Shown piece after piece: positions 1 to 7,965 of a stretch of 64,000 nt of DNA; position 1 is the stretch's first letter; each line of letters begins with the position of its first letter. The stretch comes from Amycolatopsis orientalis DSM 43388 (GTDB lineage Bacteria; Actinomycetota; Actinomycetes; Mycobacteriales; Pseudonocardiaceae). Under the pieces are notes generated by a model. That model had not been told where the DNA came from and did no database searches. It saw nothing but the letters and a program-made list of their open reading frames with translations. The DNA lies in the NCBI RefSeq assembly GCF_000411975.1, contig NZ_ASXG01000079.1:1-64000 (forward strand), given 5' to 3'. A program made the translations under genes and the position numbers.

Positions 1-30
1 TGGCGGCGCCGGTTAGAACCGGCGCCGCCA
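1..30 (-). terminator. Intrinsic-type hairpin ending the Mg/ABC operon
   Basis: Perfect inverted repeat with 14-bp arms (1-14 and 17-30) and a 2-nt loop. It begins one base after the stop codon of the ABC ATPase gene that reads leftward. There is no clear U-tract in view, which is usual for actinomycetes. Its position fits the end of the operon that starts upstream of mgtA. Confidence 0.75.
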
Positions 31-31
31 C

Positions 32-1309
32 TCACGACGCGGTGACAGTGAGGCGGTCGCTGTCGGTGTCGTAGTCGAAGAGTTCCGCGTACCGGCCCCA
101 GTCGATCGCCGTGTCCAGCTGCTGGCGGGCGTCGGCGGCGGAGAAGCCGCGGCGGAGCAGATCGAGGAAGAACTCCGCGCGGAGCGTGCCGTCCGAACTG
201 GCGGTGAGCGCGTTGACGATCGTCCGCACCAGCGGCGCCCGGTCGCGGGCCTGACCGGCGAAGATCTTCTTGCTGGTCTGGATGTCCGCGGTGGTGAACG
301 CGGTGCCGACCGGCGTCAGGTGCAGGTCGCCGCCGGCCACGAAAAGGAGGTCCAGCAGGGCGGCCGCGTCCACGAGCGGCAGCAGGTCGTCGACCTCGAA
401 GCTGAGTTCGGCGGCGAGATCCGGTAGGTCCGCGTGTCCGCCGCGGGCGTGCACCAGCTCGACGAGCCCGGCCATCCCGCCGACTGACGCGGACGGCAGC
501 GGCCGGGCCGTGGGCGTGGCCTGCGCGGGCTCGACCGCGGCCGGGTCGCGTCCGGTGAGCAGGTCGTAGAGCCGGTCGACCAGCGCGGCGAACGCGGGCG
601 ACTTGCGGTCGCGCGGCCGGGCCAGGTCGATTTCCACTTCCGCGCGCAGCTTCCCGGGGTTGGCGCCGAGGACGAGCACGCGGTCGGCGAGCAGCACTGC
701 CTCCTCGATGTTGTGCGTGACGACGCAGACCGCCTTCGTCGGGAAATCGTCGCGCTGCCACAGGCTCATCAGCTCGGTGCGCAGGTTTTCCGCGGTCAGC
801 ACGTCGAGCGCGGAAAACGGCTCGTCCATCAGCAGCACGTCCGGTTCGAGCACGAGCGCGCGGGCGAACCCGACGCGTTGCCGCATCCCGCCGGAAAGCT
901 CCTTGGGGTAGGCGGATTCGAACCCGTCGAGCCCGATGAGGTCGATCGCCCGCAGCGCACGCTCCCGGCGGGCTCTCGGCGCGACGCCGCGGGCGGCGAG
1001 GCCGAGTTCGACGTTGTCCTGCACGGTCAGCCACGGCATCAGCGCGAAGGTCTGGAACACCATCGCGGCGCCCGGGTTGGCGCCGTCGAGTTCTTCGCCG
1101 CGGTAGCGCACGGTGCCGCGGGTCGGGCCGATCAGCCCGGCGATCGTGCGCAGCAACGTCGATTTCCCGCTGCCGGACCGGCCGAGCAGGGCCACGATCT
1201 CGCCCGCGCGCAGGTCGAGGGTGATGTCGTCGAGGACGCGCAGTTCGTCGCCTGCCGAACCCGGGAAGCTCTTGCTGACGCGCTCGACGGACACGAGAAC
1301 TTCGGACAT
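32..1309 (-). CDS. ABC transporter ATP-binding protein with C-terminal AAA-associated domain
   Basis: 425 aa ATPase that would energise the neighbouring two-domain permease at the inner face of the membrane. Seen: Walker A GRSGSGKST at residues 43-51, Q-loop VFQTFAL, signature LSGGMRQR at 138-145, Walker B LLMDEP at 159-164, and a switch His in VVTHNIEEA. The fold is of the nitrate/taurine (NitT/TauT) type. From about residue 275 a second domain follows that resembles the AAA-associated C-terminal domain found on some of these ATPases. It lies 12 bp downstream of the permease gene, so it is last in the operon. No substrate-binding protein gene is nearby, so the substrate is unknown; nitrate or sulfonate would be a guess from family only. 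Confidence 0.9.
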   Translation of the reverse strand: MSEVLVSVERVSKSFPGSAGDELRVLDDITLDLRAGEIVALLGRSGSGKSTLLRTIAGLIGPTRGTVRYRGEELDGANPGAAMVFQTFALMPWLTVQDNVELGLAARGVAPRARRERALRAIDLIGLDGFESAYPKELSGGMRQRVGFARALVLEPDVLLMDEPFSALDVLTAENLRTELMSLWQRDDFPTKAVCVVTHNIEEAVLLADRVLVLGANPGKLRAEVEIDLARPRDRKSPAFAALVDRLYDLLTGRDPAAVEPAQATPTARPLPSASVGGMAGLVELVHARGGHADLPDLAAELSFEVDDLLPLVDAAALLDLLFVAGGDLHLTPVGTAFTTADIQTSKKIFAGQARDRAPLVRTIVNALTASSDGTLRAEFFLDLLRRGFSAADARQQLDTAIDWGRYAELFDYDTDSDRLTVTAS

Positions 1310-1321
1310 GGGAATTGCCTT

Positions 1322-3055
1322 TCAGGACAGGGAGAACCGGCGTTCGGCGAGGCGGTACAGCCGCCGCCAGAAGAGCCGGTTGAGGCCGACGACATACAGG
1401 CTCATCACCGCGACGCCGAGCAGGATCCGGCCGGAGTCGCCGGAGCCGGTCGCGTCGGCGATGTACGCGCCGAGACCGGTCGCGGTGAGCGTAACCCCGT
1501 GGTAGGACACGATTTCCGCGACGATGGAGGCGTTCCACGCGCCGCCCGCCGCGGTGATCCCGCCGGTGACGTAGCTCGGGAAAATCGCGGGCAGCACGAG
1601 GCGGCGCCACCACAGCGACCGCGGCAGCCGCAGGTTCGCCGACGCCTCGCGCAGGTCGTGCGGGATCGCCGAGGCGCCGGCGATGACATTGAAGAGGATG
1701 TACCACTGCGCGCCGAGGCTCATCAGCAGGATGCCGCCCCAGTCCAGGGAAATCCCGGTCGCCACGAGCACCGCGGTGATCAGCGGGAACAGGAAGTTCG
1801 CCGGGAACGAGGCGAGCACCTGCACGACCGGCTGGGCGAGCCGCGACACGCGCGGGTTCATCCCGATCCACACGCCGGCCGGCACCCACACCAGGGTGCC
1901 GGCGACCACCAGCGCCACGACCCGCGCGAACGTGATCAGGCCCAGCAGCAGGACGTGGCCGATCTCGCCGTACCCGGTCGTCTCGCCGATGAACAGCACC
2001 ATGCGCACGGCGCCGTAGAGGAGCAGCCCGAACACCACGACGCTGAACACGATGTCGGCGGCGCGCCGGCGGGCGGGCGAGAACCGCAGCGGGTACTCGG
2101 CGAGCCCGAAGACCGCCAGCGCGCGGTCGAGCGGGAACACCAGCTTGCCGAGCGCCCGGCCGAGCAGCGCCGGGATCCGCGACCGGCGCAGCAGGTCGAG
2201 CACCAGGCTGCGGGGTGCTTCGGCGGCTTCGGAATTTTCGATGCGGAACCGCTCCGACCACGCCGTCAGCGGACGCCAGAACAGCACGTTCACTCCGACG
2301 ACGAGGACCACCATCACGCCGACCGCCAGCAGCACTTTGCCGAGATCGCCCTCTTCGGACGCCGCCGCGACATACGCGCCGATGCCGGGCAGTGCGAACT
2401 TCTGGTTGTTCACGCTGAGCGCTTCGGAGGCGGTGAGGAAGAACCAGCCGCCGCCGAAGCTCATCATCCCGTTCCAGACCAGCGGGATCATGCCGCTCGG
2501 CACGTCGACGCGCCAGAACCGCTGCCAGCGCGAAAGCCGCAGCAGCCGCGACGCTTCGTCGAGGTCCCGCGGCTGCGAGACCAGCGAATGGTGGAACGCG
2601 AACGTCATGTTCCAGGCTTGCGAGGTGAAGATCGCGAAGATCGACGCGCATTCCAGGCCCAGTTGCGAGCCGGGGAAGAGCGCGATGAATCCGGTGATCG
2701 TCACCGACAGGAACCCGAGCACCGGCACCGACTGGAGGATGTCGAGCGCGGGCAGCAGGATCTTTTCGGTGCGCCGGAGGCGGGCGGCCGCGGTCGCGTA
2801 GACGAAGGTGAAGCCGACCGACAGTACTAGCGCGACGAACATCCGCAGAAGCGAACGTCCCGCGTAGTAAGGAAGTTCGGCCGGGTCAGTGGACACAGTG
2901 GACGGTGCGGTCGCCGGGGTCCACGCGGTGGCGGCGCCGTGCGCGAGGCGCACGACCAGCCACAGCGCCGCGGCGGCGCCGAGGAACACCGCCACGTCGG
3001 CGATCGTGCGGCGGGGGCGGACGAGGGCCCCGCGGGTGGGGAAGGTGCGCAGCAT
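1322..3055 (-). CDS. ABC transporter permease, fused two-domain type
   Basis: 577 aa integral membrane protein. Two successive BPD_transp_1-type permease halves are visible. Each has the EAA-like loop (first half DEASRLLRLSRWQRFWRVDVPSGM, second half REASANLRLPRSLWW...LPAIFPSY), so one polypeptide replaces the usual homodimer. About a dozen hydrophobic segments. The start chosen is the ATG at 3055 (MLRTFPTRG), 2 bp after the mgtC stop; the frame stays open further upstream but only as antisense of mgtC. The partner is the ATPase immediately downstream. No periplasmic or lipoprotein binding component is encoded here, which is unusual for an importer of this family. Confidence 0.88.
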   Translation of the reverse strand: MLRTFPTRGALVRPRRTIADVAVFLGAAAALWLVVRLAHGAATAWTPATAPSTVSTDPAELPYYAGRSLLRMFVALVLSVGFTFVYATAAARLRRTEKILLPALDILQSVPVLGFLSVTITGFIALFPGSQLGLECASIFAIFTSQAWNMTFAFHHSLVSQPRDLDEASRLLRLSRWQRFWRVDVPSGMIPLVWNGMMSFGGGWFFLTASEALSVNNQKFALPGIGAYVAAASEEGDLGKVLLAVGVMVVLVVGVNVLFWRPLTAWSERFRIENSEAAEAPRSLVLDLLRRSRIPALLGRALGKLVFPLDRALAVFGLAEYPLRFSPARRRAADIVFSVVVFGLLLYGAVRMVLFIGETTGYGEIGHVLLLGLITFARVVALVVAGTLVWVPAGVWIGMNPRVSRLAQPVVQVLASFPANFLFPLITAVLVATGISLDWGGILLMSLGAQWYILFNVIAGASAIPHDLREASANLRLPRSLWWRRLVLPAIFPSYVTGGITAAGGAWNASIVAEIVSYHGVTLTATGLGAYIADATGSGDSGRILLGVAVMSLYVVGLNRLFWRRLYRLAERRFSLS

Positions 3056-3057
3056 GC

Positions 3058-3777
3058 TCAGTTCTCGCTGTCCTGCTCGGAGTAGGAGTGTTCGGCTTGC
3101 CAGCGCACGCTGGTCACCGACGGCTCCATGGACAGCCGGCTCACCGCCGACTCCATCTGCTTGTCGTCGCGCTGATCGGCGGACAGTTCGGCACGCACCT
3201 GCACCTGCCCGTCGGCGTCGGTATTGGTGCTGGTGACCGACTGCAGGGCGAAATCGGTGCGCGCCAACGCCTGCACCAGCAATGCGCGCACGTGCGCTTC
3301 GGAATCGTCCTTGGTCACCGCGAGGAAGGTGTACGACGTCGGGGTTTCGCGGCCGGTCGCCGGGCGGCGGTCGACCACCCGGCCGAGCGGGCGCAGCGCG
3401 ATGTTCACCGCCATCACCACGGCGGTGCCCGCGCAGGCTGCCGAGTACAGCCCGGCGCCGGCCAGCGCGCCCACCGCGGCGGAACACCACAACGTCGCCG
3501 CGGTGTTGAGCCCGCGCACGGTCAATCCTTCGCGCAGAATCACGCCCGCGCCGAGAAAACCGATTCCGGAAACAATTTGCGCGGCGACCCGGGTGGGGTC
3601 GGCGCTCGCTCCGCTGAACCCGTGCGCGGACAGCAGCACGAACAGCGTCGCCCCGGCCGCGACCAGCGCATTCGTGCGCAGCCCTGCCATCCGGGCGCGG
3701 TATTGGCGTTCAAATCCGATCACTGTGCCGAGGCCCACTCCGGTGCCCAGGCGCAGCAGCATCTCCGCAGTCGTCAT
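3058..3777 (-). CDS. mgtC: MgtC/SapB family membrane protein
   Basis: 239 aa. The N-terminal half has the MgtC signature (GLGTVIGFERQYRARMAGLRTNALVAAGA, spread over residues 12-40) and four to five membrane segments; the C-terminal half is a soluble ACT-like region. MgtC proteins modulate Mg2+ homeostasis and, in pathogens, the F-type ATP synthase; they are not transporters themselves. Start taken at the ATG at 3777 because GGGAG lies 5 nt upstream; a GTG at 3789 has no such site. It sits 66 bp downstream of mgtA with no hairpin between them, which supports one transcript mgtA-mgtC-permease-ATPase. Confidence 0.9.
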   Translation of the reverse strand: MTTAEMLLRLGTGVGLGTVIGFERQYRARMAGLRTNALVAAGATLFVLLSAHGFSGASADPTRVAAQIVSGIGFLGAGVILREGLTVRGLNTAATLWCSAAVGALAGAGLYSAACAGTAVVMAVNIALRPLGRVVDRRPATGRETPTSYTFLAVTKDDSEAHVRALLVQALARTDFALQSVTSTNTDADGQVQVRAELSADQRDDKQMESAVSRLSMEPSVTSVRWQAEHSYSEQDSEN

Positions 3778-3843
3778 CTGCGCTCCCACTGTCTTTGGTG
3801 CGAAAAGGTCAGAAATGGTCGGGAAAAGCGGGAAAAAGAATGG

Positions 3844-6411
3844 TTACCACCACGTGCGTTGGCGGGCGTAGCAGCGTTTCGCGACTTGGGCCGCCAGCGC
3901 ATACCCGGCGAGCACGAGCGCCAGCCACAGCAGGTAGCTGGCGGGGAGCGCCTGCATCCGCAGTGGTCCGGCCAGCGGAGACAGCGGCACCAGCAAGCCG
4001 ATGAACGCGGCCGCCGTGGTGGCCAGCACGACCGGGCGGCTGGCGCGCAGGGGAGTGCCGCGCCCGCGCAGCACGAGCACGACCAGCAGCTGCGAGAGCA
4101 GCCCCTCGACGAACCAGCCAGTCTGGAACAGCAACGGATCCGCTCCCGCGCCGAACACGTGCCACAGCACGGCGAAAGTCGCGAGGTCGAACAGCGACGA
4201 CAGCGGACCGAACACGAGCATGAAGCCGGTCAGCCCGCGCGCGTCCCAGCGGCGCGGACGGCGCAGGTACTCGTCGTCGACCCGGTCCCAGGCCAGCGCG
4301 AGCTGGGCGAGGTCGTAGAGCAGGTTCGACACCACGAGCTGGATCGGGAGGATGGGCAGGAACGGCAGGAACGCGCTGGCCGCGAGCACCGTCAGGACGT
4401 TGCCGAAGTTCGACGCGGCGGTGATGTTGACGTACTTCAGCGTGTTGCCGAGCGTCCGCCGTCCTTCGGCCACGCCGCGGGCGAGCACGCCGAGGTCGCG
4501 TTCCAGCAGCACCAGGTCCGCCGCGTCTTTCGCCGCGTCGGTGGCGGTGTCCGGAGCGATCCCGACGTCGGCGGTGCGCAGCGCGGTGACGTCGTTGACG
4601 CCGTCGCCGACAAAGCCGACCGCACGACCGTTCTCGCGCAACGCGGTGACCACGCGGGCTTTGTGCGCTGGCGTGAGCTTCGCGAAGACGGTGGTGTCCA
4701 TGACGAGCGCGCGCAGCTCAGCGTCGTCCGCGGCTTCGACCTGGCGGCCGAGTACGACTTCGCCGACCGGGATGCCCGCCGAATCCGCGACGCGCGCGGC
4801 GACGTGCCGGTTGTCCCCGGTCAGCACTTTCAGCGCGACACCTTGCTCGCCAAGGGTTTTCACCGCGTTCACGACGCCGTCGCGGACCGGGTCGACGAAT
4901 CCCACGAAACCGACGAGGATCATCTCGTTCTCGTCAGTTTCGTCGAATCCGTCGAGGCGGTTCTCGACTTCCCGGGCGGCCACCGCGAGCACCCGCATGC
5001 CGTGTTCGGCGTACGCGCGCACCAGTTCTTGCGCGGCGATCCGGGCGGCGTCGTCGAATTCGGCGACGGCGCCGTCGCGACGGGCGTAGCCGCAGCGCGG
5101 CAGGATTTCGTCCGGGTCGCCCTTGCTGATCAGCAGGTGCTGGCTGCCGCGCCGGACCACGACGCTGGCCCGGCGGCGTGTGTGGTCGAAGCCGATCTCG
5201 GCCACGCCGGTGAACAACGCGTCGGTGACCAGGTCGTCTTCGCGGTCGAAGAGGGTCTCGATCGCTTCGTCCAGCCGGTCGTGCCGGTCGGTCTGGAATC
5301 GCACGGCGAGCCCGGCGTATTCGGCCGCCTCGCCGTCCGGGCTGCCCGAGTAGTCGACGCTGTGCGCGTAGGCGATCCGGTCCTCGGTGAGCGTGCCGGT
5401 CTTGTCGACGCACAGCACGTCCATCGCGGCGAGATCCTGAATGGCGTTGAGCCGCTTGACGATCACCTGCCGCCGGGACAGCGCGGCCGCGCCCCGGGCG
5501 AGGTTCGTGGTGACGATGACCGGCAGCATTTCCGGGGTGAGCCCCACCGCGACGGCGACCGCGAACATCCCCGCCTGCGCCCAGTCGCCGGTGACCGTCC
5601 CGTTGACGACGAGCACGATCGGCACCATCACCAGCATGAACCGCACGAGCGTCCAGCCGACGCGGCGGACTCCGGCGTCGAAGCTGGATTCCGCGCGCGG
5701 TTGCGCGGATTGCTTGGCCAGCACGCCGAAGTAAGTGTCGCTGCCGGTAGCGGCCACGACCGCGGTGGCCGTTCCGCCGACCACTGACGTGCCCGCGAAG
5801 CCGAGCGCGGGCGTCTCGACGAGTTCGTGCTCTTCGTGCTTGCCGGGCTGGGGTGCCCGCTTCGCGACCGGCAGCGCCTCGCCGGACAGCGCGGACTGGT
5901 CGACGACGAAATCCTTGGCCGCGACAATGCGCACGTCCGCCGGGATCACGTCGCCCGGCCCGAGCAGCACGACGTCGCCGGGCACGAGGTCTGTCGTAGG
6001 CACTTCGCGCTCGCTGGCGTGGAACTCCGCGGCCGCGCGCCGCCGCACGGTGACCGTGGTGGTGATCTGGTCGCGGACCGCGCTGATCGCGCGCTCGGAC
6101 CGGGCGTGCTGCCAGTAGCGCAGGCCGATGCTGAGCACGACCATCGCGCCGACGGTCACCGCGCCGCGAAGGTCGCCGACGCCCGCGAAGACGACGCCGA
6201 GCGCGGTCAGCAACGCGACGAAGGGGCTGCGCGCGGCGGCCCAGACGCGGACAGGCGCCCGGACGGCACCGTCGATGCGGTTGTCGCCGAAGCGGCGCAA
6301 CCGTTCGGCCGCCTCGTTTTCGGTGAGGCCTTTGGGCGAGCTGTCGAGATTCCGGAAAAGGGTCAGCACCGGCGCGTCGCCGTGGGCGCGCAGGGCGGGA
6401 AAGCGGGTCAT
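3844..6411 (-). CDS. mgtA: Magnesium-translocating P-type ATPase (MgtA type)
   Basis: 855 aa P3B-type ATPase importing Mg2+ across the cytoplasmic membrane. Seen: N-terminal cation-ATPase domain, SGEALPV (TGE-like actuator loop) near residue 176, phosphorylation motif DKTGTLT at 336-342, FVGDGVNDVTAL hinge motif, and paired membrane segments at about 60-100, 255-300 and the C-terminus. Length is normal for the family. The start ATG at 6411 has GAGGGG about 8 nt upstream. The 5' region carries a short ORF and alternative hairpins (see separate entries), suggesting control after transcription starts. First structural gene of an operon with mgtC and the ABC genes. Confidence 0.95.
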   Translation of the reverse strand: MTRFPALRAHGDAPVLTLFRNLDSSPKGLTENEAAERLRRFGDNRIDGAVRAPVRVWAAARSPFVALLTALGVVFAGVGDLRGAVTVGAMVVLSIGLRYWQHARSERAISAVRDQITTTVTVRRRAAAEFHASEREVPTTDLVPGDVVLLGPGDVIPADVRIVAAKDFVVDQSALSGEALPVAKRAPQPGKHEEHELVETPALGFAGTSVVGGTATAVVAATGSDTYFGVLAKQSAQPRAESSFDAGVRRVGWTLVRFMLVMVPIVLVVNGTVTGDWAQAGMFAVAVAVGLTPEMLPVIVTTNLARGAAALSRRQVIVKRLNAIQDLAAMDVLCVDKTGTLTEDRIAYAHSVDYSGSPDGEAAEYAGLAVRFQTDRHDRLDEAIETLFDREDDLVTDALFTGVAEIGFDHTRRRASVVVRRGSQHLLISKGDPDEILPRCGYARRDGAVAEFDDAARIAAQELVRAYAEHGMRVLAVAAREVENRLDGFDETDENEMILVGFVGFVDPVRDGVVNAVKTLGEQGVALKVLTGDNRHVAARVADSAGIPVGEVVLGRQVEAADDAELRALVMDTTVFAKLTPAHKARVVTALRENGRAVGFVGDGVNDVTALRTADVGIAPDTATDAAKDAADLVLLERDLGVLARGVAEGRRTLGNTLKYVNITAASNFGNVLTVLAASAFLPFLPILPIQLVVSNLLYDLAQLALAWDRVDDEYLRRPRRWDARGLTGFMLVFGPLSSLFDLATFAVLWHVFGAGADPLLFQTGWFVEGLLSQLLVVLVLRGRGTPLRASRPVVLATTAAAFIGLLVPLSPLAGPLRMQALPASYLLWLALVLAGYALAAQVAKRCYARQRTWW

Positions 6412-6426
6412 CGGTCGTCCCCTCGA

Positions 6427-6457
6427 GGTCTGCTGGGCGTCAGCGGACCGCGCGGGA
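6427..6457 (-). promoter_or_regulatory. Alternative hairpin next to the mgtA ribosome binding site
   Basis: In the mgtA leader RNA a 9-position stem (6427-6435 with 6441-6449, one mismatch, 5-nt loop) can form just upstream of the mgtA Shine-Dalgarno. Its upstream arm shares four bases (6446-6449) with the right arm (6446-6457) of the larger hairpin at 6446-6497, so the two cannot form together. This is the layout of an attenuator. Confidence 0.5.
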
Positions 6458-6497
6458 GCCGCCGGACCTACCTGGCTGCCCGGGTTCCCGCGCGGTC
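6446..6497 (-). promoter_or_regulatory. 12-bp-stem hairpin overlapping the leader ORF stop
   Basis: Perfect inverted repeat GACCGCGCGGGA / TCCCGCGCGGTC with arms at 6486-6497 and 6446-6457 and a 28-nt loop. In the transcript the first arm lies inside the leader ORF and its stop codon lies in the loop. A ribosome reading the leader ORF to the end would cover the first arm and prevent the stem. Confidence 0.65.
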
Positions 6498-6551
6498 GTG
6501 CCGACTACTTCCTTCGCCGGTCACCCGGCTCACCTCCTCCGCAAGACTCAT
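6468..6551 (-). CDS. Leader peptide ORF upstream of mgtA
   Basis: Short ORF of 27 codons from the ATG at 6551 (MSLAEEVSRVTGEGSSRHDR then AGTRAAR). A second possible start is the GTG at 6524, giving 18 codons, with an excellent Shine-Dalgarno (GGAGGAGGTGAG) inside the longer form; I favour this shorter peptide. It ends 56 bp before mgtA. The product is Arg/Gly/Ser-rich and shows no run of one amino acid, so any sensing would not be simple amino-acid attenuation. A 6-bp hairpin (6555-6571) sits directly before the ATG. Whether it is translated is unproven. Confidence 0.45.
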   Translation of the reverse strand: MSLAEEVSRVTGEGSSRHDRAGTRAAR

Positions 6552-6603
6552 CGACCGGCGTTCGCCGCCGGCCGGGGACCAGTAGAGCGCAGATCACGGA
6601 AAC

Positions 6604-6623
6604 AGTCAAACACTTGTGCAACT
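6604..6623. promoter_or_regulatory. Candidate ArsR-type operator
   Basis: Imperfect 20-bp dyad of form AGT-N3-ACA-N2-TGT-N3-ACT in the divergent region between mgtA and the ArsR-family gene. Six of ten positions per half match. Position, 38 bp before the regulator gene, is right for autoregulation. Assignment is inference. Confidence 0.35.
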
Positions 6624-6661
6624 GATGGGGGCTAAGTCACCCTGGAGCCCCGCCCGAGAGG

Positions 6662-7012
6662 ATGTCCGTCGTGTCCACCCCGTCCCAGCCCGAATCCCTG
6701 CCCGCCGACCTGTTGCAGGACGCCGCCGCGACGTTCGGACTGCTGTCCGCGACCGTGCGGCTGCACCTGCTCTGGCTGCTGTCGCACGGCGAGCGCGATG
6801 TCGGCACGCTCGCCGAGGAGACCGGCCAGACCGTGCCGACCGCCAGCCACCACCTGGGGAAACTCAAGCTCGCTGGTCTCGTCCGCGCGCGCCGGGAGGG
6901 GAAGCGGCAGGTCTATGTGCTCGACGACCCGCACGTGCGGCACATCGTCCAGCTGGCGGTGCAGCATCACCGGGAGCTTTCCGGCGAGGTCCGGCGGAGC
7001 AAGGGCGCTTGA
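6662..7012 (+). CDS. ArsR/SmtB family winged-helix transcriptional regulator
   Basis: 116 aa. The winged helix spans about residues 20-95: FGLLSATVRLHLLWLLSHG, then the recognition helix region TVPTASHHLGKLKLAGLV and the wing RREGKRQVYVL. It lacks the cysteine ELCVC metal box and has only scattered His residues at the C-terminus (HVRHIVQLAVQHH), so a metal sensor role is uncertain. It is divergent from the mgtA operon and 25 bp upstream of the thioredoxin-fold gene, so both are plausible targets. Confidence 0.85.
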   Translation: MSVVSTPSQPESLPADLLQDAAATFGLLSATVRLHLLWLLSHGERDVGTLAEETGQTVPTASHHLGKLKLAGLVRARREGKRQVYVLDDPHVRHIVQLAVQHHRELSGEVRRSKGA

Positions 7013-7037
7013 TCGTCCCCGGACGTAGAGTGGGGCC

Positions 7038-7760
7038 ATGGCCGAGCTGAACTTCTACTTCGATCCGGTGTGCCCGTTCGCGTGGATGACCAGCAAGTGG
7101 GTCCGGCAGGTCGCCCGCCAGCGTTCGTACGACGTGGACTGGCGGTTCATCTCGCTGCGGCTGCTGAACACGCACGTGGACTACGCGACGCACTTCCCGC
7201 CGGAGTACGACGCCTCGCACACGGCAGGCCTGCGCTTGCTCCGCCTGGCGGCCGCGGTGCGCGCCGGGGAGGGCCGCGAGGCAGTCGGGCCGCTGTACGA
7301 GGCGCTGGGGGAGCAGAACTTCGAGAGCGGTCTGGTCGAGGACACCGCCGAGGCACGCGCCGCGCACGGCACCCGTTCCGCGGCTGCGACGGCCCTTTCG
7401 CGCGCCGGCCTCCCGGAGTCTTTCGCGGACGCGGTCGACGACGAGAGCTGGGACGCGGAGATCCAGCGGGAAACGGACGAAGCCCTTTCGCTGACCGGAA
7501 AGGACGTCGGAACCCCGATCCTGCACTTCCGCCCGCCGGAGGGGGTGGCGTTCTTCGGCCCGGTGATCAGCCGCCTGCCCTCCGACGAGGAGGCGGTGCG
7601 GCTGTGGGACCACGTGGTGGGCCTGGCGGCGTTCCCGGGTTTCGCCGAGCTGAAGCGGAGTTTGCGGGAGATGCCGCAACTGCCGTCGTTCGGGGTCGAG
7701 CCGGGGGAGACCGGACGGGAACAGGACTGGCACGGCGGGAGCCGGAGGCTGAAGAAGTAG
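7038..7760 (+). CDS. DsbA-family thioredoxin-fold protein, mycothiol-dependent nitroreductase (Rv2466c) type
   Basis: 240 aa cytoplasmic thioredoxin-fold protein with a helical insertion. The N-terminal FYFDPVCPFAW at about residues 6-16 matches the active-site position of mycobacterial Rv2466c, which uses mycothiol and has a CPWC motif; here the second cysteine is Ala (C-P-F-A). The cis-Pro loop is DVGTPILHF. The promoter looks leaderless: TAGAGT at 7026-7031 ends 6 nt before the ATG. Follows the ArsR gene on the same strand. A mono-cysteine mechanism with mycothiol is plausible, but the substrate is unknown. Confidence 0.8.
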   Translation: MAELNFYFDPVCPFAWMTSKWVRQVARQRSYDVDWRFISLRLLNTHVDYATHFPPEYDASHTAGLRLLRLAAAVRAGEGREAVGPLYEALGEQNFESGLVEDTAEARAAHGTRSAAATALSRAGLPESFADAVDDESWDAEIQRETDEALSLTGKDVGTPILHFRPPEGVAFFGPVISRLPSDEEAVRLWDHVVGLAAFPGFAELKRSLREMPQLPSFGVEPGETGREQDWHGGSRRLKK

Positions 7761-7965
7761 CAGCTGCGCGCGGAGCGGCCGCCCAAGACCGCCCGGCGGA
7801 CGATCGCGTTGCCGACGGCGAACTGTGCCGTTTTCGCGGGCCTCGGCACCGCGAGCGTCGCATCCGGTGAGGCAGCTGTCGGCTCCGTTACACCGTCGGA
7901 CAATTTCATCCCCCGATGGCGCGAACCTGACACACTGGGAGTTGACGACAACTCCGGGAGTGTCC

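Noticed and set aside
880..905. GGATTCGAACCC-like sequence resembling a tRNA T-arm on the minus strand
   Set aside because: It lies inside the ABC ATPase gene and encodes LDGFESAYP; no cloverleaf can be completed around it.
713..2830. Long plus-strand ORF (705 codons) opposite the ABC operon
   Set aside because: His/Arg/Glu-rich antisense shadow of the ATPase and permease genes, as are the long frames opposite mgtA, hyuA and the MFS gene. No motif or start signal.
6412..6600. Possible M-box (ykoK) riboswitch before mgtA
   Set aside because: Short stretches (GGTGAGCC, GCTGACGCCCAG) loosely recall it, but the conserved core order is missing. Described as an attenuator-like leader instead; an Rfam scan would decide.
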